Shown in pieces: positions 47,758 to 59,490 of a DNA stretch of 64,000 bases. The notes beneath the pieces are model-generated. The model had not been told where the DNA came from, made no database searches, and saw only the letters and a list, made by a program, of their open reading frames with translations. The stretch is from Panicum virgatum (lineage: Eukaryota; Streptophyta; Magnoliopsida; Poales; Poaceae). The translations under genes and the position numbers were made by a program. The stretch covers positions 45,411,607 through 45,475,606 of the forward strand of contig NC_053150.1 of assembly GCF_016808335.1 (NCBI RefSeq), given 5' to 3'. The number at the start of each line of letters is the position of its first letter. Positions within the stretch are counted from its first letter, which is position 1.

Positions 47758-48027
47758 TTAGGCATGATCATCTCTCGGGTCGGATCACTTCGGGTTTTGG
47801 GTCAAAAAATGTTAGTCCATACCCGGCCCATGACATGGTTGGATCGGGTTCGAGTTGGATCGGATTGGCCCGCAATTGTTGTGTGTAATTTTTGGATTGG
47901 ATCGGATTTTTTTGAGTTTCGAGTCAAAAATTCGGCCCGTACCCGACCCGTCACTTGCTCGGGTCGGATTTTTTTCGGATGGGTCGGATCGGGTTTATCG
48001 GGTCGGGTGACCTGTAATCAAGCCTAA
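47758..48027. mobile_element. Probable non-autonomous hAT remnant with GGGTCGG subterminal repeats
   Basis: The ends TTAGGCATGATCATC and, as reverse complement, TTAGGCTTGATTACAGG enclose many GGATCGG / CGGGTCGG units in both orientations. No clear 8-bp target duplication, so boundaries are approximate and the insertion is old. Confidence 0.55.
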
Positions 48028-50172
48028 TCCTACTGTACAGAAATGTCATACTGCCTTTAATGTTTTTAGCTGTAGGCGTTGACGGTGAAAGAAAAAGCAA
48101 AGAGACAGCTATCCTCCAAGGAAGGCGATCTTCGTGCAGCAGAGAGCATGTTCCAGATCCCAGAAAGAAAAGAGCAAATGGATGTTCTATGCAAAGAGAA
48201 CATAAAAGTAACAAATAAAGGTATTCTGTGTGTGTGTGTAAATTAGGTGTAGCAGGAGCAGCAATTGGTTTTTGGAGTTGAACATTTCGTAAATAGAAAC
48301 CAGAAAGACGTAGCGCATTGTTGCAATTTGGGGGTACTTGATAAAGCACAACTATGCCGCGGCACACCAACGCCCGGCCGTGCAGGTAATAATAACCTGA
48401 TGGATTGCATTTGCAGAAACGCCAAAAGTCAGCGGTTCTCTTTGCCCCCCAAAACATATATTTACATTCATCAGACATTCAGAATCAATGCAATACGTTA
48501 TTAGACCGTACAAAACAGGAATTCATGTTCAGTGTAGCTAGCTACAGTTCCCACACACACCGGGAGAAGTTTAGAAGATAAGGATAGACTAAAGTTCAGT
48601 GCTAAACTTTAGCACATATGCGCTCTATGCATGCTAAAATTTTAAAATTTTTATTCTTGACTAAAGTTTAGCTGCCCAATTAGAACTCCCGTTTCGTTGA
48701 ATAAGTACTAAAATTTAACACTTTCGCCTATTAGCACTTGAATCTATACAACGTCTTAGTTCGATACATCTGATAGTGCAAGTGCAGGATGAAATGTGTT
48801 ACGGTGTAGCGACGATTAGTTTCGAGTAAACATAAACATGAGCATAAAATTGCTGTGCCCCAGGCCCACGGCCGTTTAAGGCCGGGGTGTGGTGCCCAAT
48901 TAATTGGCCCGAAAAAGGCCGGATCGAAATAACGAAATCGTTTATTTTCCAATTAAAACACATGTTTGGCCACTAAAAACAACTCATGTTCGGCCCAATT
49001 TTGCCGGACTGATGGATGGCCGGGTTGGGCGTGGAATTTAGGTCCAAAAGAAAATGGGAGTCTTCCCGGCCTACATGACGGTCCGATCTAGTTTCAAGTG
49101 GCAGAAGATGCCCATTCAAAATGTCTGGCGGTGGCGCTGACGAGTTTTGCACGCCAAAATTTTAGATTGGGGTGTCCGCCGGAAGAACAAACAACTGTTT
49201 ATAAAAATACGACAGCAGTTTTAGTTTCGGTAATGCCACCAGCTTGCTGGTGGGAGGGCACAAGGTCTGATCGTCCCTGCAGTAAATTGAAGCAGTACTA
49301 AATCTACGGACGGGTACAAAAATACCAAAGGATAAACCAATGCCATCAGTAAAATGTTACTCTAGCAGGAACGCTAGGAGTCAGATCTACTCATTGCTGG
49401 TAACAAATTGAACTTCCTACTGCTATGCTGGTAGCTCATATGAGCTAAAGCTTCTATATTAAAAGGTTCATAATCACAGATATAGTAGTCACACGTGCTT
49501 GGTGCCTGCAAAAGATAGTGAAGATTATACGAGTATTTCATGGCATCAAGAGCTAGATGAAAATTTTGCGGCCTAAGTCGAAGGGTATATATGGTCTGAT
49601 CGATTGGGTTCCAAAATATGGGCAAGTCTGTAAATTTTGATGTTCGTTTGGTTGAATTCCATAAAAATGGCATGCCTAAATTTATTGGCAAATCAGCAAC
49701 GTTCAGCTCGCCACATTTTGGCTATTGGTGCTAACCCCCTCTTATGGTATTCGGATTTTGGCATCAAACCAATTGATGGCCAAAATTTTGGCTATCATAT
49801 TTGACACCCAACCAATTGCTATTCTTACCCACATTTTGGCAAATAAATTTGGCATGCCCATAATTTGCTAGGGAAAATTTTGGAACCCAAGCAATCACAA
49901 CCGTAATTATAGCACAATGCCACAATCTATCACCTCTATGGCATCCCTTTCATTGCTCTATTTAACATGATAGATAATAAATCAAGAAGGATAGTATATA
50001 TAAATGCACTGTATTCTTGTCATACATCAACAAAATGGAAAAGGGTTGATTTAATATTGGTAGACGTACATTCAACATGCAAACAGGAGTTAGATTCATC
50101 ATTGTTTTTTCAAAAACACAGGAGAACTGTGCTTCATTGCATTAAAGAGAAGAAAAAAGTCCCCATACAAAA

Positions 50173-50220
50173 CCCATCTCCCATACGGGGACTAAAACCC
50201 ATCTCCCATACGGGGACTAA
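50173..50220. repeat. Two-copy 25-bp direct repeat
   Basis: CCCATCTCCCATACGGGG plus ACTAA occurs twice with a 25-bp period. Function unknown. Confidence 0.85.
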
Positions 50221-52994
50221 ATATGAGAGTGGGGTATCAACATCTCACAAACAACTAGCTGAAATGCTGTGTGCAAAAGAATAGACCAAAAATGAAACGT
50301 ATGGAACCAATAAGTCACCATTGGAGCATACAGGGCAAAAATGGCCTCTAACGTCTTCGAACACCTCAGGAATTGGTTTTGGAGCATCAATATATTTTGT
50401 ATTCGAGGTGGTTTTGATCAAAGTACGATTCATAGAGCCAGTTTGGCATGGTTAACTAGCTTCGCTACTGCAGCAAGAGCGAGCGAAACTAAAAGTAACA
50501 GTGCAACTCCCAGACAAAAATGAACTAATACAGTGCAGTGTCAGTGTCACAATGAAAAGACTATACCCATTGCAGTCCCGGACACCCACACCAAAAGACG
50601 CTGAAATTTCATGCAAAAATCACACTGTTGTAAAATATGGACAATATAACAATAACGAACAAAAAATAGATCATGAATATAACTGAAAAGTACACCAACC
50701 ATCCTTCCACCATGATATCAGTCAAAAGCATGATGCCTGCCTTTAAACTGGTTTCTCACCTCCCCAACCACAAAAATTTAAACAGGAAGCAACTATCAGT
50801 TACATATCTCAAAGGAAGGATGAACCACAAGAATGTCAAAAACACATTATAATTTGTCTACTGCCAACAGAGGCAGATGGGCGAAGGACAACCATAGCAC
50901 AAACCATTTGATCATCCTAAGGCTACGATAGAAATAGCTGTCCCAGTTTTTCGATAATAACACAAAGCATCGGTCCCGAATTACACAAGTAGATCATTTT
51001 GTCTTCAGGAAACTGAGACATTTAACACCGCATACAATACGAGGCAGCAACTATTATCCAGGGAAGTAGGCCTTTCGCACAGCTGAACAGGGTTCCAAAC
51101 ATGCATTCCTGCAAAATGAGAACAAAAGCATTAGTGGCCTTAAAAAAAAAGTTAAATAGGAGCACAAAACATTGCATGAGAAGAAACCATGACAAGTCAC
51201 ATGCCCACGTAGTATTGGGAAGTCCACAAAAGCCGTGATAAAGCACAGCAGTACTACTTAAAAACCAGGTACAAGTCAAAGCAAGCATACTGTGGCTTCA
51301 CATGATGGAAGAACCCCACGATGGGAAATACAAGAAATAATCATAGCAAGCACCCTCCACATATTATCTAAAAATATAACAAGGAATATGTCATTGCTCC
51401 CATAACCATACTATCTATGTAAACTATGTTTATCACAAACTTTAGTGCACCCTATTCCTGATACAGAATGGCAAAAAAGTACTGAAAACTAGTGAAACAA
51501 AAAGTACAGAAAGGTAGGAAGATATCCTAATACAATATATATTTAACATCTTGAAGCTCCAAAAGGTCAGCAGCTCAGGTAAATAGACTACAAATGTTCT
51601 ACCATATTTGCACAAAAGAACACTAAATATTGGACATGTAACAGATTTAAAAGAAATATAAAGTAGTCCATGTGCATATCTGCAAACGACCAGGAGTCAT
51701 GCTGAGTTATGTAGCAAAATACAGCTCAGCTTCAGAGAAAGAAGTCACGGAACATATGGATTGAACTAAATGGCAAGTAATATTTTCGCAAAATACCACT
51801 CAAGCATACCCCAGTGTGCCTTTATTCCAAATAATAAAGATAGCATGATCTGAAAGTACTCAGAAGTCCACCAGGACAAGTTACTTGTCAGACTGAATAA
51901 AGTATTTATGCTTCTCCAGAGTCTACCTAGCTAAATTATTTTTTCACCAAGTATCTTATCAAAGTAAATATAAAAACGTTTTCCCGCCACACCATGTATA
52001 TTTAGGTGAAAATATGATTAATCATCATTACTGGAAAAGACAAACATTCTAAAGCAGCTAGTAGGTTGGCGGAAATAAGTCGTTAATGAATGTTCAACAA
52101 TTCTGTGCTCTAATGGAACCAATCATCAGTCATAATGTTTTTTGAGGCCACAGTCCTACAGCAGTTCACTAAAACCGTTTTCAAATATTTCAACTAAACC
52201 ATTCATCATATCTTTGTCCTTCTATTTTCAAGAATCATTCTGTGTACATGCTACTATGCTTAGCCTAACAGGTGCTCAAGAGTCGAAAGTGATCCATATT
52301 TATATAAAAACTATGTTAATGATTAGTACAGATGATACTCTATCTAGTGTTTAAGATGCCCATTCATACAAGAACAGGCTCAGTGCAATTGAGGTCAACA
52401 CAAACAGTTCATTTATCGTATCATCCTCTCTACATGTAAATATTAAATGCAATGCTCCCACTTCCAATCAATAATGTATTATTGTATTACAAACCCAATA
52501 TACAACAGAATAGCCTTTACAAATTCCATTTTCCTAAATATTGACAAACAAGATGATTACAAGGAGACATCAATTGCTACATCAACAAAATTTACATTTC
52601 ATTGTCCTAGACAAGTACACTATGTTACAATTGTTGCCTTAGACAATGCCTTGTAGCTACAGTTGAACAAATCAAAATGGAAAAAGAAACAATTTTGTGT
52701 ACATGACAAGTTACAAGAAAAGTCCTGGTACAAAAAGTCATCTTACAAGGTGTTACCAACATGCGACTACCAAACAGTACAATTAAAATTAGAGGGTTAC
52801 AGTTGGAAAGAAACAAGTAATCAGATTAAGCTTCACTTACATCTCAAATTCTTGCTACAACAAATCGCCGGAGACACATGAACACCATAGCCACATTGAT
52901 TAAGATGCTAGTTGTTACTGAACCATGCCTGTGTGCAAATAAGACGTTGCCCTGGATCATTGTTGCCTCTACATTAGTAGCTCACAAAGCTACA

Positions 52995-54788
52995 TTACTG
53001 AGGTGTCATCCGCCTACGCTTGGAGTGGTCGGCCTCCCTCGACCTGCTGCGTATTCCAGATGACCTCCCCCTGTCCCAGTCCTCATTGCGTTCTGAATCA
53101 CGATCTCTGTGCCTGTGATAATCGCCATAGCGATCTCTGTCATCCCTATGCCTGTCCCTCTCCCTCTCCCTGTCTCTGTCCCTCTCTCTGTCTCTGTCTC
53201 GATCTCTCTCTCTGTCACGATCTCTTTCCCTCTCTCTGTCATAGTCACGATTCCTCTCTCGGTCCATGTCACGCTCATCCCGATGCCTCCTCTCTGGCCA
53301 CTCCTGTGCTGGGGGCACATCCCTCTCCCTCTCACGCCTCCTCTCTGGTGCACCAGACCACTCCCTTTCTGGTGGCCTCTCTTTCCCATGGCCTCCCCCT
53401 TCCCCATGTTGCTGATCAGATGCTGCATCATCCCCATAACTTGATTGTTCCTCCCCACCCCAAGCCCCCATATTGGGATCAGGCCACATTCCACCAGCCC
53501 CCATCCCGCCACGGCCAAAGAAAGCCGGGTTAACATGTGGAGCAACAACCGGCGGGAATGGCTGCATCAGCCCAGGGAATGGCATGGCTCCTGGTCCACC
53601 AGGGAAACCGCCAAATCCACCACCCATCCTTCCCATAGAGCCATAGCCAGTAGGATCGAAACCCTGCCCCAGCATTCCACCCGGTGGCATCATAGGTGGT
53701 GGCGGTGCAACCATTCCCCCATTGCCCATGATCCCGCGGCCACCACCAGCTGGCCCCATCCTGTTCCTCATATTACCAACAGGACCTCTATTCCCCATGC
53801 CTCCACCACCTCTTCCCCAATTCCCACCGCCACCGCCTGCTCCACCACCAGCACCAGGTCCAGTAGCTCCTCCACGGCCACCGCCATAATTACCACCCAC
53901 CTGTTGCCCAGCGGAACCGCCACCGCCTCGCCCACCCTTCGGCTGCATAGCGGATGTCTGTGCAGCCATGGCCTGCTGATTCTTCACCTGTGCCTCGCCC
54001 ATCCGCCGCACGGTGTTCGGTGTGGCAAATGCCACAACACATGGACGGCCATTAAACAGGTGCCCGTTCATGCCCTCCTTGCAAGCGGCGGCTGCACCAG
54101 GGTCGTAGAAATCGACCTGGCAATAGCCCTTAGACTTGCCGCTGGCCTTCTCATCGAAGAACCTCACCTCCTTCACCGTCCCATACTTGCTGAGCTCAGA
54201 CTCCAGATCTGCGTCCGTCGTCCACCAGTGGAGCTCCCCAACGAACAGCGTCGTGCCGCCAGGTCCGTCACCCCCGCCAGCGGGGCCACCGTTCCCGACC
54301 ACGATGGGACCACCGCCGAAGTTCCCTCCGGGGCGGTTGATCCCGTCGCCTTGCTGAATCTGGTGGTGCTGAGGCAGCGTCGGTGCGGGCGCGGCCGGCG
54401 GCTGAGGTGGCGGCGGCGGGAGGTTGGGCTGAGCGGGAGGTATGCCAGGAGCAGGACCGGGCACCCCTGGGATGCGTACCTGCTGCTGCTGCGGGGGTGG
54501 GGCCTGTGGCGGCGGCGGCGGGAGGGTGTGGGCCGGTGGATGCTGCTGCGGCTGCTGCTGGGGCGGCGGAGGCAGCTGTTGCTGCTGGTGCTGGTTCTGC
54601 TGCGGCGGCGGGGCCTGCTGGGCCGGCGGAGGCGGCGCCTGGTGGGAGGCGTGGAGGAAGCCGTCGCCGACGTTGACGTCGTTGTAGAGGTCGTCGAAGT
54701 CGTCGTCGTCGCCGTAGTACTGGTCGACGTCCTGGACGGCGGAGATGGCCTCGCTGCGGTGGAACGCCGGGTCGCCGTCGGGGTCCAT
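52995..54788 (-). CDS. CFIm68/CPSF6-like RNA-binding protein (pre-mRNA 3'-end processing)
   Basis: One open exon of 597 residues. The acidic N-terminus (YYGDDDDFDDLYNDVNVGDGF) and a Pro/Gln-rich stretch (50-145) precede one RRM at about 179-256, with RNP2 LFVGEL (181-186) and RNP1 KGYCQVDF (220-227). A Gly-rich region follows. The C-terminus (about 470-597) is an Arg/Asp/Glu-repeat domain ending SKRRRMTPQ. This order matches the 68-kDa subunit of cleavage factor Im, whose RRM contacts CFIm25 and whose charged tail resembles SR proteins. In cells it would act in the nucleus in poly(A)-site choice. The ATG at 54788 is the first in frame and sits directly after a GC-rich leader. Other RRM/RD-domain proteins are a less likely identity. 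Confidence 0.88.
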   Translation of the reverse strand: MDPDGDPAFHRSEAISAVQDVDQYYGDDDDFDDLYNDVNVGDGFLHASHQAPPPPAQQAPPPQQNQHQQQQLPPPPQQQPQQHPPAHTLPPPPPQAPPPQQQQVRIPGVPGPAPGIPPAQPNLPPPPPQPPAAPAPTLPQHHQIQQGDGINRPGGNFGGGPIVVGNGGPAGGGDGPGGTTLFVGELHWWTTDADLESELSKYGTVKEVRFFDEKASGKSKGYCQVDFYDPGAAAACKEGMNGHLFNGRPCVVAFATPNTVRRMGEAQVKNQQAMAAQTSAMQPKGGRGGGGSAGQQVGGNYGGGRGGATGPGAGGGAGGGGGNWGRGGGGMGNRGPVGNMRNRMGPAGGGRGIMGNGGMVAPPPPMMPPGGMLGQGFDPTGYGSMGRMGGGFGGFPGGPGAMPFPGLMQPFPPVVAPHVNPAFFGRGGMGAGGMWPDPNMGAWGGEEQSSYGDDAASDQQHGEGGGHGKERPPEREWSGAPERRRERERDVPPAQEWPERRHRDERDMDRERNRDYDRERERDRDRERDRDRDRERDRDRERERDRHRDDRDRYGDYHRHRDRDSERNEDWDRGRSSGIRSRSREADHSKRRRMTPQ

Positions 54789-55498
54789 GGCGGCAGCCCG
54801 GGCGAGCTCTAGGGTTAGGGTTTTCCGGATCCGGGTGGGCGGAGGCGGGGGGAACGGAGCTGGTGGTGTTCTCGTAGGCTCGGCGAGAACATATCAGCGC
54901 TGTTAGGGGGCGCATCAGGTGCTGCCCTCTGACGTCGGCCGTCCGATGGAGAATGAACGGGATAGATTTGCGCAAGGGCTTTCCACGCGTAGGCGGGACG
55001 CCATGGGCCCCCTGTGTCAGTGACAGGTGAGGAGAAGGTGTACGAATGTTCGTCGATTCATCCGGATGTTTGGTGGTAATGGGCTTTAATTTAAATAGGC
55101 CGTAACGTGTTGTGGGCTTTGGACAGGTCTGTAAAGCCCAATAGAACTGGTACTGCAGCATATTGAGAGTCCATTTTCAAACATGGATGAACTTCCGGAT
55201 GTACATCTCGATTTTCTTTATAAAAAAAACAAATCCGTGCATACGTACATCTCGAGTTCATGACAAATCATACGCATGTGCAAAATCTTGTGCGTGCCAT
55301 ATCACTCGTTTTTTCTGCTCAAGCACAATGGACAATTGCTATGCAATTTTCGACGGATGCATTGATTTATAATTATATATGCACATGCATAGATTGGTTT
55401 GCATAGATTTAAAGTGCAGAAGTTTATGGACCCATAGTCGTTGTAGAGTGTAGATGGACATGGACTTGACGAAAAAGAATCCTCTCAATAGGACTGTC

Positions 55499-55641
55499 AA
55501 TTAGTGATTCTTAGGTGCACCTTCAATCCTTTTTAATTCAAAATTTTGTACTACTTCTTTAAAATCAAATCTTATTTTAAAAAAATAGTATAAATTTTGA
55601 ATTAAAAAGGGTTGGAGGTGTATCTAAAAGTCACCAATTTG
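55499..55641. mobile_element. Small foldback (hairpin) MITE
   Basis: Arms of about 50 bases at 55503-55552 and 55588-55637 are inverted repeats with few mismatches (core TTTTTAATTCAAAATTT), separated by a loop of about 35 bases. The outer ends ATTAGTGA / TCACCAAT are also inverted. Non-coding; superfamily not clear. Confidence 0.7.
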
Positions 55642-56148
55642 CACCCATACGGCCATACCTCTCAATGTAGTATTCGCAAAACTAAGCTCATAAACAACCG
55701 TCATTAGTCTAGGAGCTACGGAGTTGTTTCTTCCAACGTAGCACTGCGGCGTTTAAAATTTCTTGATGATACCCGCACTTGAATTCAGGAGCAAGTACCA
55801 AGCACAAACACGAAGGTCAAAAGATTGCAGTCCCAGCTAAACATTGAGCAAATTTCATGCAAAGCGTCACACCGTGGTCAACTCTAGTCAAGCGTCAGAG
55901 GTCATGATCACAGTCCCACATACCACCGTAGGATCTGAAAGGTAGCAGATCCAACGGCTGCAAACAAACAGACCAAAAATACCCGCCCTTTTCCCAGCGG
56001 GACACCGCATGGCGCGCGCCACCGGCACCGTCGCAGGCGGAGGAGAGGAGCCCTTGGAGGCGCGACGCGACGCGCTGGGAGGCGCCCCAAATATAGACAC
56101 CGACTCCGCCGTGTTTCTCTCGCCGGCAGGTTCCCCTCCGTCGTCGCC

Positions 56149-56155
56149 TATATAG
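56149..56155 (+). promoter_or_regulatory. TATA box of the AGP gene
   Basis: TATATAG in GTCGCCTATATAGCTCC, 77 bp upstream of the ATG at 56226. Confidence 0.75.
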
Positions 56156-56225
56156 CTCCGCGGCGACTCCTCACGCCGTGACTACCAGAGACGGGAACCG
56201 ACGAGCAGGATCGCACGCACCCACC

Positions 56226-56858
56226 ATGGCCCGCGCTCTCGCTCTCGCTGTCGTCCTCCTCGTCGCCTCCGCCGCCGTGGCCTTCGCCGCGGAGGCCCCG
56301 GCCGCCTCGCCAAAGCACTCGGCCTCGGGCTCATCGGCCTCGCCATCGAAGGCGCCCGCGGCAGCCGAGAAGTCCGAGAAGGCCCCCGCGGCGTCGCCGC
56401 CTGAGCACGCCGCGGCGACCCCCAAGGCGGCCCCGGCGGCCTCCAATGAGTCAGAGACCGCGCCTTCAGAGGCGCCCACCTCCGAGTCCGGTGCCGCGTC
56501 ACCTAGCGAAAGTACCGCGTCGGAGGCGTCCCCCGGCGGTGCCCCCGAGAGCGAAACGTCCGGCGGCCCTTCCGCGTCCTCGTCGGAAGAGGCGGCCGCA
56601 TCGCCCGACAGCAGCGCCGCCGCCGCGGAAGGGCCTTCCGGCAGCAGCGACGCCGCCGCCGCCGCCGAGGAACCGTCAACGGCGGAGGCGGCCGCAGGCC
56701 CAGCCGCCGACAGCCCGCCCGAGCCCACCCACGCCTCGGACACGCCAGCGGAGTCTCCTGGTCCGGCCGCTGATGAGAGCGGCAGCGCGGGCATGGGCAC
56801 CGGCATCGCTGCTGCCGTGGTGGCCGCCGTCGCCGCCTCCGCTGTGCTTTCTTTCTAG
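56226..56858 (+). CDS. Classical arabinogalactan protein (GPI-anchored, secreted)
   Basis: A 210-residue protein. Residues 1 to about 24 form a signal peptide (MARALALAVVLLVASAAVAF). The body is almost only Ala, Ser, Pro, Glu and Gly, with dispersed AP, SP and TP dipeptides (APAASPK, SPSKAP, PAASPPEH), the sites of proline hydroxylation and arabinogalactan addition in plants. A C-terminal hydrophobic stretch (GTGIAAAVVAAVAASAVLSF) fits a GPI-anchor signal. It would act at the plasma membrane and cell wall. An upstream in-frame start at 56178 is unlikely, as it would bury the signal peptide. Sequence-level orthology cannot be assigned because such proteins are low in complexity. It is the first of three secreted AGP-type genes on this strand. 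Confidence 0.88.
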   Translation: MARALALAVVLLVASAAVAFAAEAPAASPKHSASGSSASPSKAPAAAEKSEKAPAASPPEHAAATPKAAPAASNESETAPSEAPTSESGAASPSESTASEASPGGAPESETSGGPSASSSEEAAASPDSSAAAAEGPSGSSDAAAAAEEPSTAEAAAGPAADSPPEPTHASDTPAESPGPAADESGSAGMGTGIAAAVVAAVAASAVLSF

Positions 56859-59490
56859 TCAGGCCCCGGTGGCTTTGGGCTCTGATGGTATGTACACTCT
56901 TCTTTCATTACAGAGGAGGCACGTTTCTGAGGAATACGGGAGATCTTTGACACTTGAGGAGTCGAAGATTTTATTAGGCGTCTCAGAATTTCTTCTCAAA
57001 ATATTTAGGTCTTTTTTCTTTGGTGTATATGATTAAATTCGTCCGATTCCGTTGTATTATGTGTATGTAATTTGAACATCAATGAATTATACATAGTTGT
57101 GTTTCTTTTTCCTTTTTTGTCAGTTCCGTATTGAGTGAACATTATGCATGCTAGCACCATGTCAGTATCTCGCATACTAAACTACTGAACATGAACATAA
57201 AACTTGGCCAAGTGAATCAAAACTGGCTATATAACCTCCTTATACAAATATATGTGAGATAGTCTACATTCATAGTGATTTTGCAAATTGCAACATATGG
57301 AACTTACAGAGCAAAACTCCTTAAAACTCGCAATCAACTCCTTTAAACGTAACCCGCAAAAAAAAACTCCATTAACGTACGTGAAATCCATCAATTGTAT
57401 GTACAATGCTTTAGTTTACATATCTAATTTTTACTACAAAGTAACAAGTATGGAACATACGGCCTGTTTGGATCCACCTAGATCATCTAGCTTTTACTAT
57501 CTAGCCTTTATTATAATTATAATCTCATATCTCATGTAAGCTGCCCCTCTCTAGCTTCCACCAGCTTGTGCATTATAGCTTTGTAAAACTCTGTCTGATC
57601 CAAAAGGTCCACTTCTTTGCAAGTTTAAGTGGATCCGAGCATTATACATTTAAAGGAGTTGATTGTGAGTTTTAAGGAGTAAGTGGATTCGAGTAGGGGG
57701 CTTTATCTCAACTTTTTATTTCTAAAGCAAGGAATGATACCTTACTCTGCTAATTGGAACTCGAACAAGTCAATCGGAATCCCAACCGGAATCCGTACAA
57801 ATCAATCGGAACCCAATCAGAATCCGAACAATCAATGCCTCGAACTATCACAACACGACATGTGCACGGAGTGAACAAGCACAAAGTTGGTGGTATTATG
57901 TACTCCTAGGAATTTTAGGACAAATTATCAAAAGAGTAAAATGACCATGTTTGCCTCTATTTACTTCTTATATTTGGTACTGATTGATTCTTGCATGTAT
58001 ATACACTTTCTAAATAGGGTAAGATGATTTATTTTTTGGAAAAATTCCGAATCCTAGAATACCCTGTTTAGATCCCAAAATTTTACAAAAAAACGTCACA
58101 TCAAATATTTGGACACATACATGGAGTACTAAATATAATCAATTTACAAAACTTTTTGCACGGATGGATTGTAAATCACGAGATGAATCCAATGAGCCTA
58201 CTTAATCCATAATTTACAACAATGATGCTACAGTACCATATGCTAATTAATTAGACTTATTAGATGGGATAGTAGCTTGCACGTAGGGCCTATGGGATGG
58301 AGGAGCTGGGCCGTTGGCTTGTGCACTGAGCTGCCCTGCTACAGCTGGTGGAGTGGAGTTATATAATAGCCAAACACTTTTGGTGGAGTGGAGCTAGGAA
58401 ATGGAGTGGAGTTTGTGGAGTGGAGCAGATTTTTTTGGAGTGGAGTGCTCCCAAACATGCTCTTAGGTCTCGTTTGTTTTTTTTCAGTTTAAATTATAAA
58501 TCCTGTCCTATCGCATGTTTAAATACCGATTAGAAGTACTAAATATAGATTTATTACAAACTAATTTCATAAGTCGTGACTTAATCACGAGATGAATCTA
58601 TTAAATCTACTTAGTACATAATTTGATCACTAATTGCTATAGTAATCATCCGCTAACCATGTATTAATTATACTTAATAGATTCATTTAGAGCCCCAATT
58701 GCAACTTATACGATTAGCTTATATTAAATTAGCATCCGAACATTCAAATTACCATTCAAACATTCAATTGACAGCTATTTAAAAGACCAAACAAAACTTT
58801 GATTAGGCTCGCCATTAAATGGGGTTCGCCAAGTTGCAGTGCAGTGCTGCTCAGCAGCTGCGCGTGTTCCGACCTTCCGGGGACCCCGTCCTGGTTGCTT
58901 GTCCGTATACCTTGTCTGTGTCGGCCTGTTGGGGGTTCGCGGTGAATTGAGCAGAAGTTCAGTTAAAGTATCAGCAGGCTTGCACTTGAGAGGACTTGCT
59001 TCCCATCTGCAAATTTGAGCACAAAATGTTCCTTTAGTTTGTGAAATATGAGAAGTGGTTCAGGAAAACAAAATTCGATGAAGAGGACAGCAAAATATGA
59101 GCATTCATGTGGCAAACACGGGAACGCCTGCCACGGCGCCGCCGCGAAATCCAAAAATGCTACGAAAACGAAAGAAAAAGGACGGAGGAAGAGGACAGCA
59201 AAATTGTTCCCAGATTTTGAGAGCAAGGGACAACGAATCTAGTACGATATGATTAGTAAACAAAGACAGCGCAACCACCAAATCACACGTTAACTCACGA
59301 AATCTAACTACGCAGCTGGGATGGCTGGCAACCAGTCTAGCCCGAGGGCACCTGCATCGCGAAGCCAGCTCAGCTCACTGTGCCACCCATCACTACGCTG
59401 CCGGTCTGCTGGGGTGTCGGCTCTCGGCTGCTACCGCCACTCGTCCCACTCACTCCCACGGCAGGCGCGCTCCCCACCCCGCTCGTCACG
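56859..59490. other. Intergenic region with MITE fragments
   Basis: The 3' UTR of the AGP gene, AT-rich spacer, a complete small MITE at 57461, a truncated GTTTAGATCC-type MITE at about 58060-58260, a GGAGTGGAG-rich patch at 58340-58450 and a further MITE at about 58465-58800 (ends GGTCTCGTTTG and CCAAACAAAAC). No gene recognised. Confidence 0.5.
57461..57610. mobile_element. Short MITE with GGCCTGTTTGGATC ends
   Basis: 150 bp, from GGCCTGTTTGGATCC to GATCCAAAAGGTCC. The interior is AT-rich with CTAG-containing inverted segments. Confidence 0.65.

Larger units (their letters stand above)
45820..52994. other. Dof 3' UTR and long spacer, no gene recognised
   Basis: 46280-47600 is GC-rich with overlapping frames (the longest 373 codons) and no domains. 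48500-50290 contains AT-rich MITE remnants, including GCTAAACTTTAG inverted units near 48590-48680 and ATTTTGGC-rich units at 49630-49890. 50300-52990 is AT-rich with no coding signal and probably includes the 3' UTR of the minus-strand RNA-binding protein, possibly with UTR introns. Confidence 0.45.
54789..56225. other. Divergent intergenic region between the CFIm68-like and AGP genes
   Basis: Promoter space for both genes. Contains the small hairpin MITE at 55499-55641 and otherwise nothing recognised. Confidence 0.5.

Noticed and set aside
46906..48027. A 373-codon plus-strand frame downstream of the Dof gene
   Set aside because: No recognisable motif and it runs into the hAT-like remnant at 47758; probably compositional.
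50105..50165. A-rich stretch with CAGGAGAACTGTGCTTCATTG resembling a recurrent grass repeat
   Set aside because: It looks familiar as a repeat fragment, but I cannot assign it to a family from sequence alone.
53445..54812. A 455-codon plus-strand frame opposite the CFIm68-like gene
   Set aside because: It is the antisense shadow of a GC-rich coding exon with biased codons; no domain, and the minus-strand frame has clear RRM motifs.
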